Positions 23,504 to 34,747 of a stretch of DNA of 64,000 nucleotides are shown here, one piece after another. Each line of letters begins with the position of its first letter. Position 1 is the stretch's first letter. The stretch comes from Chamaecyparis obtusa (Eukaryota > Streptophyta > Pinopsida > Cupressales > Cupressaceae), in assembly GCA_027943335.1 (NCBI GenBank), contig BSBK01001116.1, forward strand, positions 201,001 through 265,000, written 5' to 3'. The position numbers and the translations under genes were made by a program. Under the pieces are notes generated by a model, which worked only from the letters and a program-made list of their open reading frames with translations, ran no database searches and was not told where the DNA came from.

Positions 23504-23782
23504 GGCATTCAGTGCTTGGTAAATGTCCTGAAAAAAATCTTAAAAATTGGAAAAAGTCCTGAAAAAATGAACATCTTGGTGAAAACCTAGCAATAGGCGC
23601 CTTGATGATTGACAAAAAAATCAAAAAATATCAAAAGTACAAAAAAATTGAAAAAATGAAAAATACAAAAAAATGAAAAAAGAAAAAAAAAAGTGCCTTG
23701 GTGAAAACCTGGAAACAGGCACCTCGGTAGCAAAAATAGAATCTCTACCAAGATGGTGAAAACTCGGCAAACGGGCACCACT

Positions 23783-25909
23783 TGTTCCAAAATGCTCCAT
23801 CTATCAGCACAATCTTGGTCTTTCCCAGCTTTCAGTCTTGCTTTAGTTTGTACATATCTCCCGGTTTGTTTCTGCATATCCTGGTTTCAATAAGTCAGCC
23901 TGTACACCAATCAGCTTGAGCGTCTGTATCCTATCAATGTTCAAACTTGGGGGCAATCAATGTCATATCCTATGGTCTCCCATGTATCTTAGATGTGTCA
24001 TATCCACTCAGAGTCCTTTGAAGCTTCAAGTTGAGTCAGTCAGTCAGTCTCGTCTCCAGAAAGGATTTTGCATCAACAACAATCAAACATCAAAACTCAA
24101 CTGAAAACAATCTGTGCTTTTCATGCTTTTATCTCCTTGTATGCTTACTGATTCGCATTGAGATTTTTGCATATTATGTCCCTTCGAGCTCTTCAATGAT
24201 GTCCTTTACAGGATTTAGAGAGTGATGACTGGGGGCATAATCTTTTCTTTGTCTTCTGCTTGTATGTGAAAATCTAACATCTTTGGAAATTTTGGATTGA
24301 AATGGTGTCCGACTGTAAGAGCCTCTATCTCGAATTGGATGGCCATGCGTACCTCGACCATTGATACCCAGACAATTCAAGGAAGTTTGATCTAACTATT
24401 ATCTTTTTGAGTAAGTTCTTTCTCCTACTGTGGAACGCAATCTTGCCTAAGGATGTGAACGATAAAGGGTCACTACGGGTAATTCACATTGGATTTAGAA
24501 TGATCTCTTAGCTGTTTGATGTGTTTGTAATGCAAGGCGTACTCAGGTCATCATAACATTTATGTTTTGATGCTTGTACAAATTGCTATATCAAAATGGA
24601 CATGATATTCAGGTCATCCTGGCGTTTGTGCCTTGATGCTTATATCTAATCCGACATTCAACAACTAAAATCAATATTCATATGTCCATGGTTGTTTGAC
24701 CAGTGGGTGTTGTATTGATTCTTGCACATACAAATCGATATTCATATGTCTATGGTTTCATGGCTAGTGGGCATTGTATTGATTTATCCGGTTACCTAAA
24801 AGCTCAATGATGATAACAAATCGACACATGATCAGTGACTAGGTCCTAGGTCTTAGGTTGCATTTCATTTTGCATGTCTCATTGCATTTTGCATGTTTAC
24901 ATGATCTCACAATGATTAAACGAACTTCAATGCTTAAATGATTCTTCAAATCGCATCTTCAAGTCTAACAAGAGCTGAATCTCACACGAAGGTTCCTCCA
25001 ATGAAATAGCAAGTAGAATCCTTTTTCGGGATCAAAATTCAAATCTGAGATCATTCATATTATTAACTACTTGCATATTCGACCTTCAATCATCACAGAA
25101 ATCCAGTATTCAACTTAACTGATTATCTTACATCAAACTATCAAAATTTCAACTTGGTCAACCATGGTCAACTCATGGTCAAACCTAGTCAAATTCGGTC
25201 TCCAAGACCTCCAAACGATGCAGAATGCGTTCTCAGATGTGTATAACCACTTCTCAAATCAATTAACATGCTTCTAAACTATAACGCTGACTTTTCTTGT
25301 CAGATTTCAATTTTAATCCCGAAGGGGGCATGGTATTGCACATCATTCAAAGTCTGTAAATCAAATTCTATCGATCAAATCTATCAATATCTTTCATCAG
25401 TGATCAAGATAACAATCATGTCTAGTTACTGATTCATCAAAAGTCCTCATCGCTCGGGGCAAATCTATCATCACTTGGGGCATATCAGATTCATCGATCC
25501 ATATCAATCTGGTATTCTCTTAATCTTGTAATCTGTATCAGTTTTTGCAACCATCAGATCATAGTGTTATTTCCTTGGTTCTTCGGCAACTAAAGGATTC
25601 AGATGTGATACCTGCTAGTTCTGCTAAGACAATCGAGTCTAGAACGGGTCACTCACTTCTTATCAATCCTAAGGTTCAGAATCAGGCATTTTGACACTTT
25701 TTCATAATAATAGGTTCATTTGCTGCTACAGTGAACATTATCTTTGGTCATTCAAGACCTATTATCTCCATATCAATTCAATATCAATCAACTCCTATCT
25801 CAATATCTTTCAATCGGTTTCTATCTTGAGATCGGTTTATCTTTTGAATCAGTTTCATATCTTTATCAAACACAGACTATCTTTGAACCACTGCGCTTCG
25901 CACAATAAT
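23783..25909 (+). other. 3' untranslated region of the Tat-like element
   Basis: No coding signal. It contains paired segments around 24541-24800 in which phrases such as gatattcaggtcatc and atattcatatgtc(c/t)atgg recur, suggesting old internal duplications. It ends in the purine tract before the 3' LTR. Confidence 0.5.
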
Positions 25910-25925
25910 TCAAAGAGGGGCAAAA
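25910..25925 (+). promoter_or_regulatory. Polypurine tract
   Basis: aaagaggggcaaaa lies immediately upstream of the TGTAATACC start of the 3' LTR, the expected plus-strand priming site. Confidence 0.8.
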
Positions 25926-27108
25926 TGTAATACCCCAAAAATGGGCTATAAGTTCATTAACCTCCTATATCATCAAATCATATGAAATCGACATCAAAGT
26001 CCTAATCTAAGGCACATCTAAACATCATCAAATCTAATTGATTATCTTAAATTTTGCATCGGGGAATATTCCTAGTAATATTTCTAATTATCTTAATTAT
26101 CTTTAATTTTATAATTATTTGGCAATAAATCACATTTATCCTAAAGTTTGATTAATTGAATATTTTCATATTTAATTAATTAGATTTAATATTTGCCACT
26201 TAATTGTGTAATTAAATTTAATTATATCTATTATTAATTGTATTATTTAATTTTGACAATAAATCTAATATCATATGAATAATTGATTAAATTCTTATTT
26301 AATTAATTAAAGCAAGTTGTCATTATTTAATAATATAGTTTTTAATAAAATTTTGATTAAATAATTGATTAACCCATAAATCAATTGTTTTATTTTTAAA
26401 AGCAGTTAAGTTGGAAATAAATCACTTTATTATTAAATTAATTCATAAATAAAACATGCACAATCATAAAAGCAAACAACTATCAATTATCAATTAAAGC
26501 TAAACTCTATTTTGAGTTAAAACTTAGCTTTTGCATGTTTTTGTGAGTTAATTATCTTTTATTTAAAAATAACTCAAAAATCAAGTTGAGTTATTTGAGT
26601 GATTTATGGCTTTTTCCCATGCACCTCCAAAGCCCTGGATTTCTATAAATTAAAGGCTCAGCTCTTCACAAATCATCTCATATTTTGCACAATCACGCTG
26701 GAGAATTGGAATTGAAGAATCAAAGCTCTTGCGAATCGACATTTTTGTGAGATCAATCTTATTTTTGCATTCATATTTCATATCATTTCTAGATTAGCAT
26801 AGCATATCAAGTTTTTCATATTAGCATAGATTCATATCAAGTTTTCATTCTTATTGCATAGAAAATATCAAAAATATAGATTAATTGCATTTATTCCATA
26901 TCTAGAATTGCATTCAAATCCTTCATTTAGGTGTCGTCTAGGTCACTGATCTCGATTACAATCTGAGAACATTAATCTCGCACCTATTAGAAGGCAGTAA
27001 ATCGCTTGGTTAGATAGCTTTCAATTTTGCACGATTTTGATTATCACTAACCTCTAATGTTTTACTAAGTGTTGTGTTTACAGATCAGGTAGAATTTTCA
27101 CACACACA
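25926..27108 (+). repeat. 3' LTR of the Tat-like element
   Basis: Same length (1183 bp) as the 5' LTR and nearly identical to it. It is followed directly by GTTAA, the second half of the target duplication. Confidence 0.95.
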
Positions 27109-27987
27109 GTTAAAAGTTGTTTATGGGTAGTTGTAGGTTGGTTGGGTAGTTGAATATGAAGAAAATTACAGTATAAATTTTATTCCCAAAAAATTAATTT
27201 GGAGGTTTGATAAGGTTGGAGAAGGTTGGGCATGGAAGAAAACTTGTTTTGAAGCCATTATGTGCTAGTTTTCTAAATTATTTTTTCTAAAAATTTCTGA
27301 TGTTTTGTTTGGTACATCCTAGTATGGAATGATATAGATACAAAAATTATGTTTTGGAGATATTAATGAGTTGCCTTTCATTTAATTTTGGTTTGGTTCA
27401 ATTTCATTTATATTTGCAGAAGTTGTGATCATTTTTATAAGTCCAGGTCTAAATCTATCCTAGGGTTAGTAATTTTGGGGAAAATATCATAACTTTTGTT
27501 TCCATTGTTAGATCTTGATAAAAATTGGAGGAAATATCTTTATTTATATTTTATTCAATCTCACTGAAGCAATTGGCTTCATTATTTCATTCATGAAAGT
27601 TATTGATGTTAGAGTAATAAAGTGTTTTCTTATTAATTAAATCATGTTTGATTTAATTACTAAGTCAGTTATTATCTCTTTCTACTTAATCTAAACTTTA
27701 GGCATATAACAATTAATTTCTTTATTAATTATTATTGTGCAACCTAGGTTTTACCTTTTTAGGGTTTTGATCTCCTTTTATAAGGATTGATCTCTCTTGT
27801 AATCTAATTGAGAAACATTCATTTTATTGAATTGGAACTTTTGTTTTTACACATCAAGAATGTCTCATCTTTCATGGATTCATGCATTCAGGCCTCTCTA
27901 GCTTCTTGCGTCTCTCTCTTTGTATGATATGTATTTGCGTGTAGGTGTTCTTAGGAGATATGGGTTGTTTACTCATCAACTATAATA

Positions 27988-28000
27988 TGGTATCAGAGCT
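27988..28000 (+). promoter_or_regulatory. Primer binding site of element C, tRNA-iMet type
   Basis: TGGTATCAGAGCT, a perfect match over the usual 12 bases, preceded by actcatcaactataata at the LTR end. Confidence 0.85.
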
Positions 28001-28819
28001 TCAGATCTCTTTACCCCTATCCTCTTCTTGAGATATTTGGCCATGTTCATTAGATCTGCATTTTTAGAGGATTTTTTGTTGAATCTATGGGGACATCTCT
28101 TTCTGGTCATCTTGGATTCAAATGGACCTCACGGTTTCATTCACAACATCCAAGAACCCCTAGATCTATATAAATTTTGTCCATTTTGGACAAAGTTAGA
28201 ATCTGTGGCAAAAAAAAATTGCAATCGACTCTAGCATGGATCTGAGGTGGTCACTACTATTTTGGAGCATTTTTTTCTCAAATGGACCTCATCGTTGAGC
28301 TCGCAGCGTCCAAGAACCCCTAGATCCATATAGGCACATTTGATTCATATGTCATTGCATTCTGAGGCAAAAAAAATTATGTACCAGGGTCGTACAACTC
28401 TTGCACGCATCTTGATGCAAGTATGGCGATTTTGGAATTTTTTTTGGGTGGCGACGACCATTTGGCCATCAAATTTAACCCCCTAGAGAATGCAGCCTCA
28501 ACCCTTGATCTTATGGTGACAAGGGCCCCAGTGTTTTTAGCCCCCAGGAAGATTTTGGCCATGACGGCCATACGACCATCAATTTTAAGCTCATCATTTG
28601 AAGACGTTAGCATGCATCAACACTCTTCTACACCATTTTTTGGGCCCTTCAGCATACTTGTGGTTTTTTGCTCATAACTTGAGCATACGGTGTCAAAATT
28701 GAGAAAACAAGATATTGTCAGAAAGTAGGTTCCAAGCTCTATCCAGATATGGATGTTTGAATTTCTAGTTTTACTTTTTTGATGGTGGTTTTTTTGCTGT
28801 CAAAGCTAGATGTTCAATT
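28001..28819 (+). other. Leader of element C, no coding signal
   Basis: Contains two related segments (around 28100-28180 and 28275-28335) sharing tggacctca and tccaagaacccctagatc(c/t)atata, an old internal duplication. The open frames here lack motifs. Confidence 0.5.
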
Positions 28820-31624
28820 TTGCACTCTGGGAGCTCTATCTTGTGCATTTGGACTACTGACAAGCCAGTTACTCTGCAAGTTAATGACTTTATTCAAAGT
28901 CTAGGACAAAATTTTGTGAGTATAATGGATGTTTACTTTGAACAATTCAAAGATAGAATGAATGCAAGAAGCAGGATACTGAGACAGTTGGTTGAGGAGT
29001 TTGAGCATGACATTTGTTTCTTAGTTGAAATAGACTATACACTAATTAAAGCAGTTGAGCCAAGAACAAAATGGTTAGCACCAATGGGATATGAGATTGA
29101 CATTGACCCTACATCTAGGTCAATCAAGGATTTACTGGCAGAGCCTAAGGATCCATAGGCTACTAGGTTTGGAACCTATGAGGAAGCCAACAAAGAATAA
29201 AAATGAATCTAGTTATTGGAAAAGTTACAAAGAAATCTAGGAAAATGATGGATAAATTAGTGAAACAATTTGGAGATGACGCAGATGATGTTGATACATC
29301 TAAGGATATTTTGGTTGAGGTAACAACCGAGGGTCAGTGACTCCTAGCTGACACTACCTATGATGAAGAGGTAACTGAGTCAGAAAAAGATATACAATCT
29401 ACACCGGTTAAGGCCACTCCAAAAAGGAAGCAAGAAGAAGTAAAAACATGGGAAAGAACAAGATCTACCACTGCTGCTTCACCACCTTTGAAGAAAGGAG
29501 TTGTAAAAATAACAAGGCCTACACCCACTAAGACTTATCAAAAGAAGAGAGGTGCACAAGCCACCTCCAAGGCACCAAAGAAAAGGAGAAAGCTAATCAG
29601 AGGTAAGGATGACATTGATGATGAAAAAGAGGAAGATCCAAATCAATTCTTGAGGTAGTTTTACATAAAGATCAATCTATTGATGAGCTAGGAGAAACAA
29701 TAATAGATACTGGAGGCCTTAGCAAACCATAGTTGACTCAGTTTGTACATTTGTCAACCGAGGATCAACATAAGATTGAGGAGGCTATCATCTAGATGAT
29801 GATAAAATTCAAAAAGGTACCAATCAAATTTTTTAAGTATGTACCTAAAAGTTTATATGAGAAAATATCTTCTAGTTGGACATATGCCTTGAGTATAGAG
29901 AAGAAGATGAGCGAACGCTCCCTGATATTGGCAATGCCCACATTATTAGTTTTTGAGATAGAGGATATGATGAAACAATACTCTATGAGATTTTTGGTTA
30001 AAGGCATAGCATTAAACATTTTGGCTAGAAAACTAGTAGAAGTAGATGAGAATAGTTAGTTATTATGGACTTCTATTCTCCAAGACTGAGCTAAAGTAGA
30101 CAAGTTAGCATTGGTGGTGATACCTGAGAAGAAGAGCAAAATAAAAGGTAAAGGCTTACACTCAGATGATGCTGATCTGGCTACCAAGGACCCTATTGAG
30201 CTCTTTGACACTGAGGTACCAGACACCACCATAGCCATTGATTTCTATCTGGTAGGATATCAGGAAGTATACCGGGATCTACCCAAGCAGGTGATAATAA
30301 TAGGGACTAATGATGTTCTTATTGAAGACATAAAAAATAGTGATCCTGATGATGTTAATGATGATGAGGATGTTATCATTACTGCATAACAAACTGAAGA
30401 GACAACACCTACTGAGGCAACAACAAGCACAATACTGGGTGACCTTCCTCTATTAGTTCAAGTAGTTCAAATAATTTCTCAAAAGGAACCCGAAGGCTCA
30501 ATCCCCGAGAAACAAAAAGACGCTATAGGGGATCAAGGATCAAGTGCACAAGATACAATTGAGATAGATACACCTAAAGAAAAAGAGGCCGAGACTCAAG
30601 CATCAAAAGACCCCAAACCGGTAGAAACCATAACAACTGACACCACAATCGAATCCCCTACTCAATCGACCGAGACTTGGGTCATCGGGAAGCAGTAGAA
30701 GGAAGAGAGTGTGTCAACCGAGTCCGAACGGAAAAATATAGAGGTTAAAGCTCTAGTTCCCTTTGTAAAAATGTCACCACAAGAAAAGAAGAAGAAAAAG
30801 AAGCATGAAAAAGGGCCAGTCACATTAGATGAGATTATAGAGATCCCAGAATGTGACCCAAGGACATTGGACCCCGAGGAACTAAGGAAATATGGGGTTT
30901 GTTATGCATGAGGAAGGCAACACATGAGAAATTGAGGAAGGAAAGTAAAATCAAGAATATCTTAGAAGATGTTAGAGATATCCTTTAGCAAGTTGTTCCA
31001 GAGATCACAATAAGTGAGGACACTCCCATTTTAGATCAACTTGCATCTCTAAAAAATCATATCAATACCTCTAATATAGATGCAAAGAAGAGACTTGAAG
31101 AAAGGGTTGAAGCAAAGATTCTGATGAAATTAGCAAAGAAAATTAGTCCAGAAGTGGCTATAAATAAGGTGAAACTATCTGAGGTAATTACCGAGCTACA
31201 ATCTATTACCCAGAAAATTGTACAAATTTTGTTTAAGTTATGCACTGTAGACCACTTCACTGCTGAGATCAGTGAAAAGATCAAGAATTTAGATGAGGAA
31301 ATTTTGGTCAGTGCAAATGCATATCTAACTGAGCCTAATGCTTTTCACAAGAATATACTAAAAGTTCAAGAACTTAGGTGGTTGAGATCGGACTTGAGGA
31401 AGCAGGAAGACAATATAAGTGACCAGGTCACCGAGTTGCAAGCCGAGCTGCTTCCACACCTAAAAATTATGGAGAGACACATTGAGAAGGCTAAAGCCTT
31501 AGTAGCTACCCCAGAGATATCAATTTTGAAAAATATTTTTGATATGCATGCGCAAGTCGGTCTAGAGCGCATTGCTCTTGACAACTTGAAAGAGGAATGG
31601 GAAAACCTCTTGAATTCATTGTAG
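28820..31624 (+). pseudogene. Decayed charged and coiled-coil ORF(s) of element C
   Basis: A series of open stretches separated by single stops and shifts: 28820-29158; Lys/Thr/Pro-rich sequence to about 29650; 29796-30059; an Asp/Glu-rich part to 30389; a Thr/Glu/Pro-rich part to 30911 with a Lys run (EKKKKKKHEK); and 31124-31624, predicted helical (EVITELQSITQKIV ... DQVTELQAELLPHL). Together this resembles one large protein (about 900 codons) of charged low-complexity segments and a C-terminal coiled coil. I see no knuckle, protease or RT. I do not recognise the family; similar non-pol ORFs occur in large non-autonomous plant LTR elements. Confidence 0.55.
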
Positions 31625-31650
31625 AAAATGGGCGTGGGGGCCGCAGGTAA

Positions 31651-32872
31651 AAGTACAAACCTGTGTCACACTTTTACAAGAAAAGGTCAACAACACTCAA
31701 AATTTTCATCTTTAACAACATAAAAGTAGCATTTATGTTTAGAATTTGAAGATGGTGTAAACTAATGAAATGTGTAAAAGAGGATGATGTTTATGCCTAT
31801 AATTTTTAAAATTTTTTTGAAAAATAATAGACATAGTTTTTTAATTTTTGAAGTCCATTTTTTAACTGCTGAAATATGTTGAAAAACTAGGGTCTTGTTC
31901 CCACCAAAAACGTATATGCAAATATTCTTTTTTTCCCTTTGATTTCAAAATATGTTATAGATGACATGTATAGCTTGTGCAGAAAAGAAGAAAAATTGGT
32001 TTCTAATGTATATTTTCTCCGTTATAACTACTCAAAGTTGAAATTATCCGAAATTGACAGTTTTCATCTCCCACCAAATTTCCCCTATCAAATCTACAAT
32101 ATTCAGAAAACAAATTACACATTCTTGAAGATGAATCTCTCCTCTAGTGTTATATATAAAATTTAAATTTTTATGATATGATTTACTATTTTTTTTCTAT
32201 TTTTGAAGAAGTTTCTTCTCGAATGTTAAAATACCTACATGCAGTATTTTGAAATTCTAATATATTAGATCTAATAATAATACCATAAAACTTATATCAT
32301 GATAATCTTGACTCTAAAATCTAAAAAAGGGTATTTTTATATTTTTTAAGAAATATCATTAAAAAGAATAGGAGTTATTAAAACATCGATTTTCTGAAAT
32401 AATTTTATTTCTTTGGTAATTGGTATAAAATATGCATTTAATAGATATTTCCAATTGGAAAAGGTCAGACACTTATCTAACTTAGCTAGAATGAATCTAG
32501 ATAGACCATATGTTTGGAAGAAATTAATTTTTAGTTAAAAATACTCAAATTCAGTTGTGCTGATAAGTTGTCCTGAAACGTGACACAACTTTGTGCTTTT
32601 ACTGACCCACAAGCACATTTTTGACAAGTTGTAAGTACATATTTTTTAATTTTGGCATTAATTTAAAAAAAGGGCAAATCATGTATATGCCACCATGTAG
32701 TTCACTACATATCGGGAGCATGCACAAAAGGGGAGTTAGTCAATTTTTTGGAGAGTATGTATATAGTTTGTATTCATATGGAGTTAGCAAATTTTCAAAA
32801 ACTCAATTAAAACTCAAGGGGAGTTAGTCAATTTTTTGGAGAGTATGTATATAATATTGAAAAACTCAATTT
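31651..32872. other. Non-coding stretch between element C and duplication copy B
   Basis: AT-rich, no gene. Near its end, ggggagttagtcaatttttt and the following ggagagtatgtatata occur twice, 91 bp apart (32728 and 32819), a short direct repeat just before copy B begins. Confidence 0.5.
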
Positions 32873-33402
32873 TCAAATATAATTTAATTTTTATTGTGAT
32901 ATGCATGTTTAACCATAGAGTTTCCTCCAAGATTAAGCCTACTCTACTAACAACCCATTTGCAAAATATTTTCAAAATTATTTACTTATTTACATTTCAA
33001 TTGTTGGAGAGACATATAAAGAAACATATTCTTACATCTATAAGGTGTCTACCAAACTTCATGTCCTATTGGAGATATTTATTATTAAATAACCCTGGAA
33101 TTGTCAAATCTAAAATTTGACAATTCTGAAAGTTTAAAATCGGAAAATAGTTTTTGGAATATGAAATGGTTTTTGGTTCATGCGGAATTCACTTGGAATT
33201 CATAATGAGAAGATGGAAAATGTTGTTTGCATATGGATTTCAAAAAATTATAAATTTTGTTTTACCCCCAATTCTTATTTAAGTGGAATTGGAATTGATT
33301 TTCCAATTCCACCTATTTAGATGGAAGATTCAAATGCTGGTTTTGGGGATAAATGAAAATTAACAAATCCCTATTTTAGTTTCATGTTTTGAACACAAAG
33401 GT

Positions 33403-33521
33403 CAAAAATGTCAATTCTGAAATTTGACAATCCCAATTCGAATCTAATTCCACCAAACAAACAAAAATGTCAATTCCGAAATTTGACAATCCCAATTCGA
33501 ATCTAATTTCACCAAACAAAC
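33403..33521. repeat. 59-bp tandem duplication, copy B only
   Basis: Two adjacent units begin caaaaatgtcaattc(t/c)gaaa (33403 and 33462). Copy A has one related unit near 8158. Confidence 0.85.
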
Positions 33522-33587
33522 GGACCCATTATAAATAATTGATGAACAAAATACAACGAGCATTGATATCCCTACCTTTTCATAGTT

Positions 33588-34747
33588 ATATCAAGATTGC
33601 ATACTGCCAACTTGCCAACCAAGCTTTTGTTTGTGTGGTAGAGATCAAGTGAAGTAGTTGAAGATAAATGCAACGCCCTACACCACCGTGTAATATTCTT
33701 AGCCGAGTAAGTACTCAATCAATCACCCTCCAAAGAAGAGATATTTAATCATATTAAATACAAAAAGCCAACCAAATTCAAATCTCAGGTCACCTGACCA
33801 CAGTCGGCCAATAATTTGATCTGATTCAAGTCAAAATCAGAGCTGCAGTTTCCATGTGACAATCAATAATAACAGGTTGGAATGGCTATTAAAGGTGGCT
33901 CGTTTTTCTGCAGCTTTAGGTCATCACCACAGTTCAAAACGTGGATTTCATGGCTTTCATGTGAACTCACGCGTACCAACAAACTCAATTATTCATTTGT
34001 CATTACACTCTGTCACTTCTTTATATATTCCCCCGGCTTGCTTCAAAGATTTCTCTGGACCTACAAGCCATTCAATCAATCTTTTTTGGGTGGTTACTGT
34101 ATCTTCATTTAAAGTACATGGATTCTACAGTGTTTTCTGCAAATTCAATGAAGTTTGGCGGACCCATAATGCACAATCAGGTTCTGAAAATAAAGGAAGA
34201 AGATCTGCAACAGTTTGGGAAGTCGGTGATAAGGCTGAGAGAATTTGATATGAGTACAGCCACTCGTTTTTCTTCCTCCTCTTGTGATCTCCAACAATAT
34301 CAAGTGATGTTTGAAAATGGTTCAAGATGTCCCATTAGATCACCTCTAGGATTGAGCTGTGAACACCACTAGTGTATGTTATAGTTCATCGACTGTATTT
34401 CTATCTGAGTTCATATATGGATATTAATGGGTGAATCTTGTTTGCAATGGTCTTTGCCTTGGATTTTTCTTCCACATTTTCTTGTGGGAATATGGTTTTA
34501 GAATTCTTGTATTTCTATACAAATACACAAATACTTTGAAGTACTAATGTTCTGAAATGGGTTTACAGAGAAACAATAATGTAAACTTGTAGATCTTGTT
34601 GCCGCCGACATTTTGCTTCAGATTGGCTTGTTAAATAGCTAGACGATGCCTGGCGGAACTACTTATAACATTTCCAATGAGGAGGAAATTATGCTCAGAG
34701 ACACGTGCACATCTACTGTTTTGCATGCAGTGACCAAATCGATCTAA
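33588..34747 (+). CDS. Putative small spliced gene or promoter-exon fragment (copy B)
   Basis: Same structure as 8281-8739: ATG 33668, exon 33668-33706, donor gtaagt at 33707, acceptor ttttgcttcag ending at 34621, stop at 34640-34642, second ATG at 34646 (to TAA 34747). The TATA-like box is altered (tatatcaag for tatataaga), and the candidate intron is longer (915 bp) because it contains the extra 707-bp segment. The 19-residue spliced product is identical to copy A. The second ORF has mostly amino-acid-changing differences from copy A, so that ORF does not look constrained. Function unknown. Confidence 0.35.
34118..34372 (+). CDS. Possible 84-aa protein gene or exon, unknown
   Basis: ATG 34118 to TAG 34372. 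A good TATA box (tttatatattc, 34019-34029) stands about 90 bp upstream, with a pyrimidine-rich leader and upstream ACCAAC-type motifs. The protein is mixed and non-repetitive (MDSTVFSANSMKFGGPIMHN start; IKEEDLQQFGKSVIRLREFD in the middle; Ser run; Cys/His near the end), which reads more like a real plant protein than chance. I do not recognise it. The whole segment is missing in duplication copy A. It could also be a first exon, since no polyadenylation structure is evident. An overlapping frame (33856-34248) looks less protein-like. Confidence 0.4.
   Translation: MDSTVFSANSMKFGGPIMHNQVLKIKEEDLQQFGKSVIRLREFDMSTATRFSSSSCDLQQYQVMFENGSRCPIRSPLGLSCEHH

Larger units (their letters stand above)
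22200..23782 (+). repeat. Six dispersed copies of a GGTGAAAACC...GGCACC stem-loop motif
   Basis: Copies at 22200-22239, 22265-22296, 22303-22336, 23572-23607, 23693-23732 and 23751-23782. The fullest form is gtgccttggtgaaaacctgg followed by aaacaggcacctcggtagca. The outer bases (GTGCCT/AGGCAC) can pair into a small hairpin with a ggtgaaaacc loop side. The motif lies on both sides of the integrase remnant and next to poly(A) tracts. Role unknown; it could be a packaging or processing element of the retrotransposon RNA, or relics of a short tandem repeat. Confidence 0.7.
15940..27108 (+). mobile_element. Young full-length Tat-like gypsy element, largely pol-less
   Basis: LTRs of 1183 bp at 15940-17122 and 25926-27108 start TGTAATACCCC and end CACACA. 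They are flanked by a perfect 5-bp target duplication GTTAA (15935-15939 and 27109-27113). I count only about three mismatches between the LTRs, so the insertion is recent. PBS-like TGGCGCCC follows the left LTR, and a purine tract (aaagaggggcaaaa) precedes the right one. Inside are a 2.6-kb leader, a 751-codon intact ORF, A-rich spacers with a repeated stem-loop motif, a Gln/Asn/Tyr repeat, and the extreme C-terminus of a Tat-type integrase. RT, RNase H and the integrase core are absent, so movement would need proteins supplied in trans. Confidence 0.93.
15570..31650 (+). mobile_element. LTR element C, pol-less, 5' LTR split by the Tat-like element
   Basis: The LTR starts TGATGGTGCAGGAGCACC at 15570, is split at 15939 by an 11.2-kb insertion, and resumes at about 27114. 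It ends near 27978, just before an iMet primer site (tggtatcagagct, 27988). The intact LTR would be about 1.2 kb. The internal part from 28000 to about 31650 holds decayed charged and coiled-coil ORFs but no RT, RNase H or integrase motif. No 3' LTR is seen, so the right end is lost or diverged; the end coordinate marks the last coding trace. Confidence 0.65.

Noticed and set aside
28377..28677. Overlapping open frames on both strands in the leader of element C
   Set aside because: No motif; the region carries an old internal duplication and lies between the PBS and the first coding trace.
33856..34248. 130-codon frame overlapping the 84-aa ORF
   Set aside because: It spans the TATA box and leader of the 34118 ORF and has no motif. 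The later frame is more protein-like.
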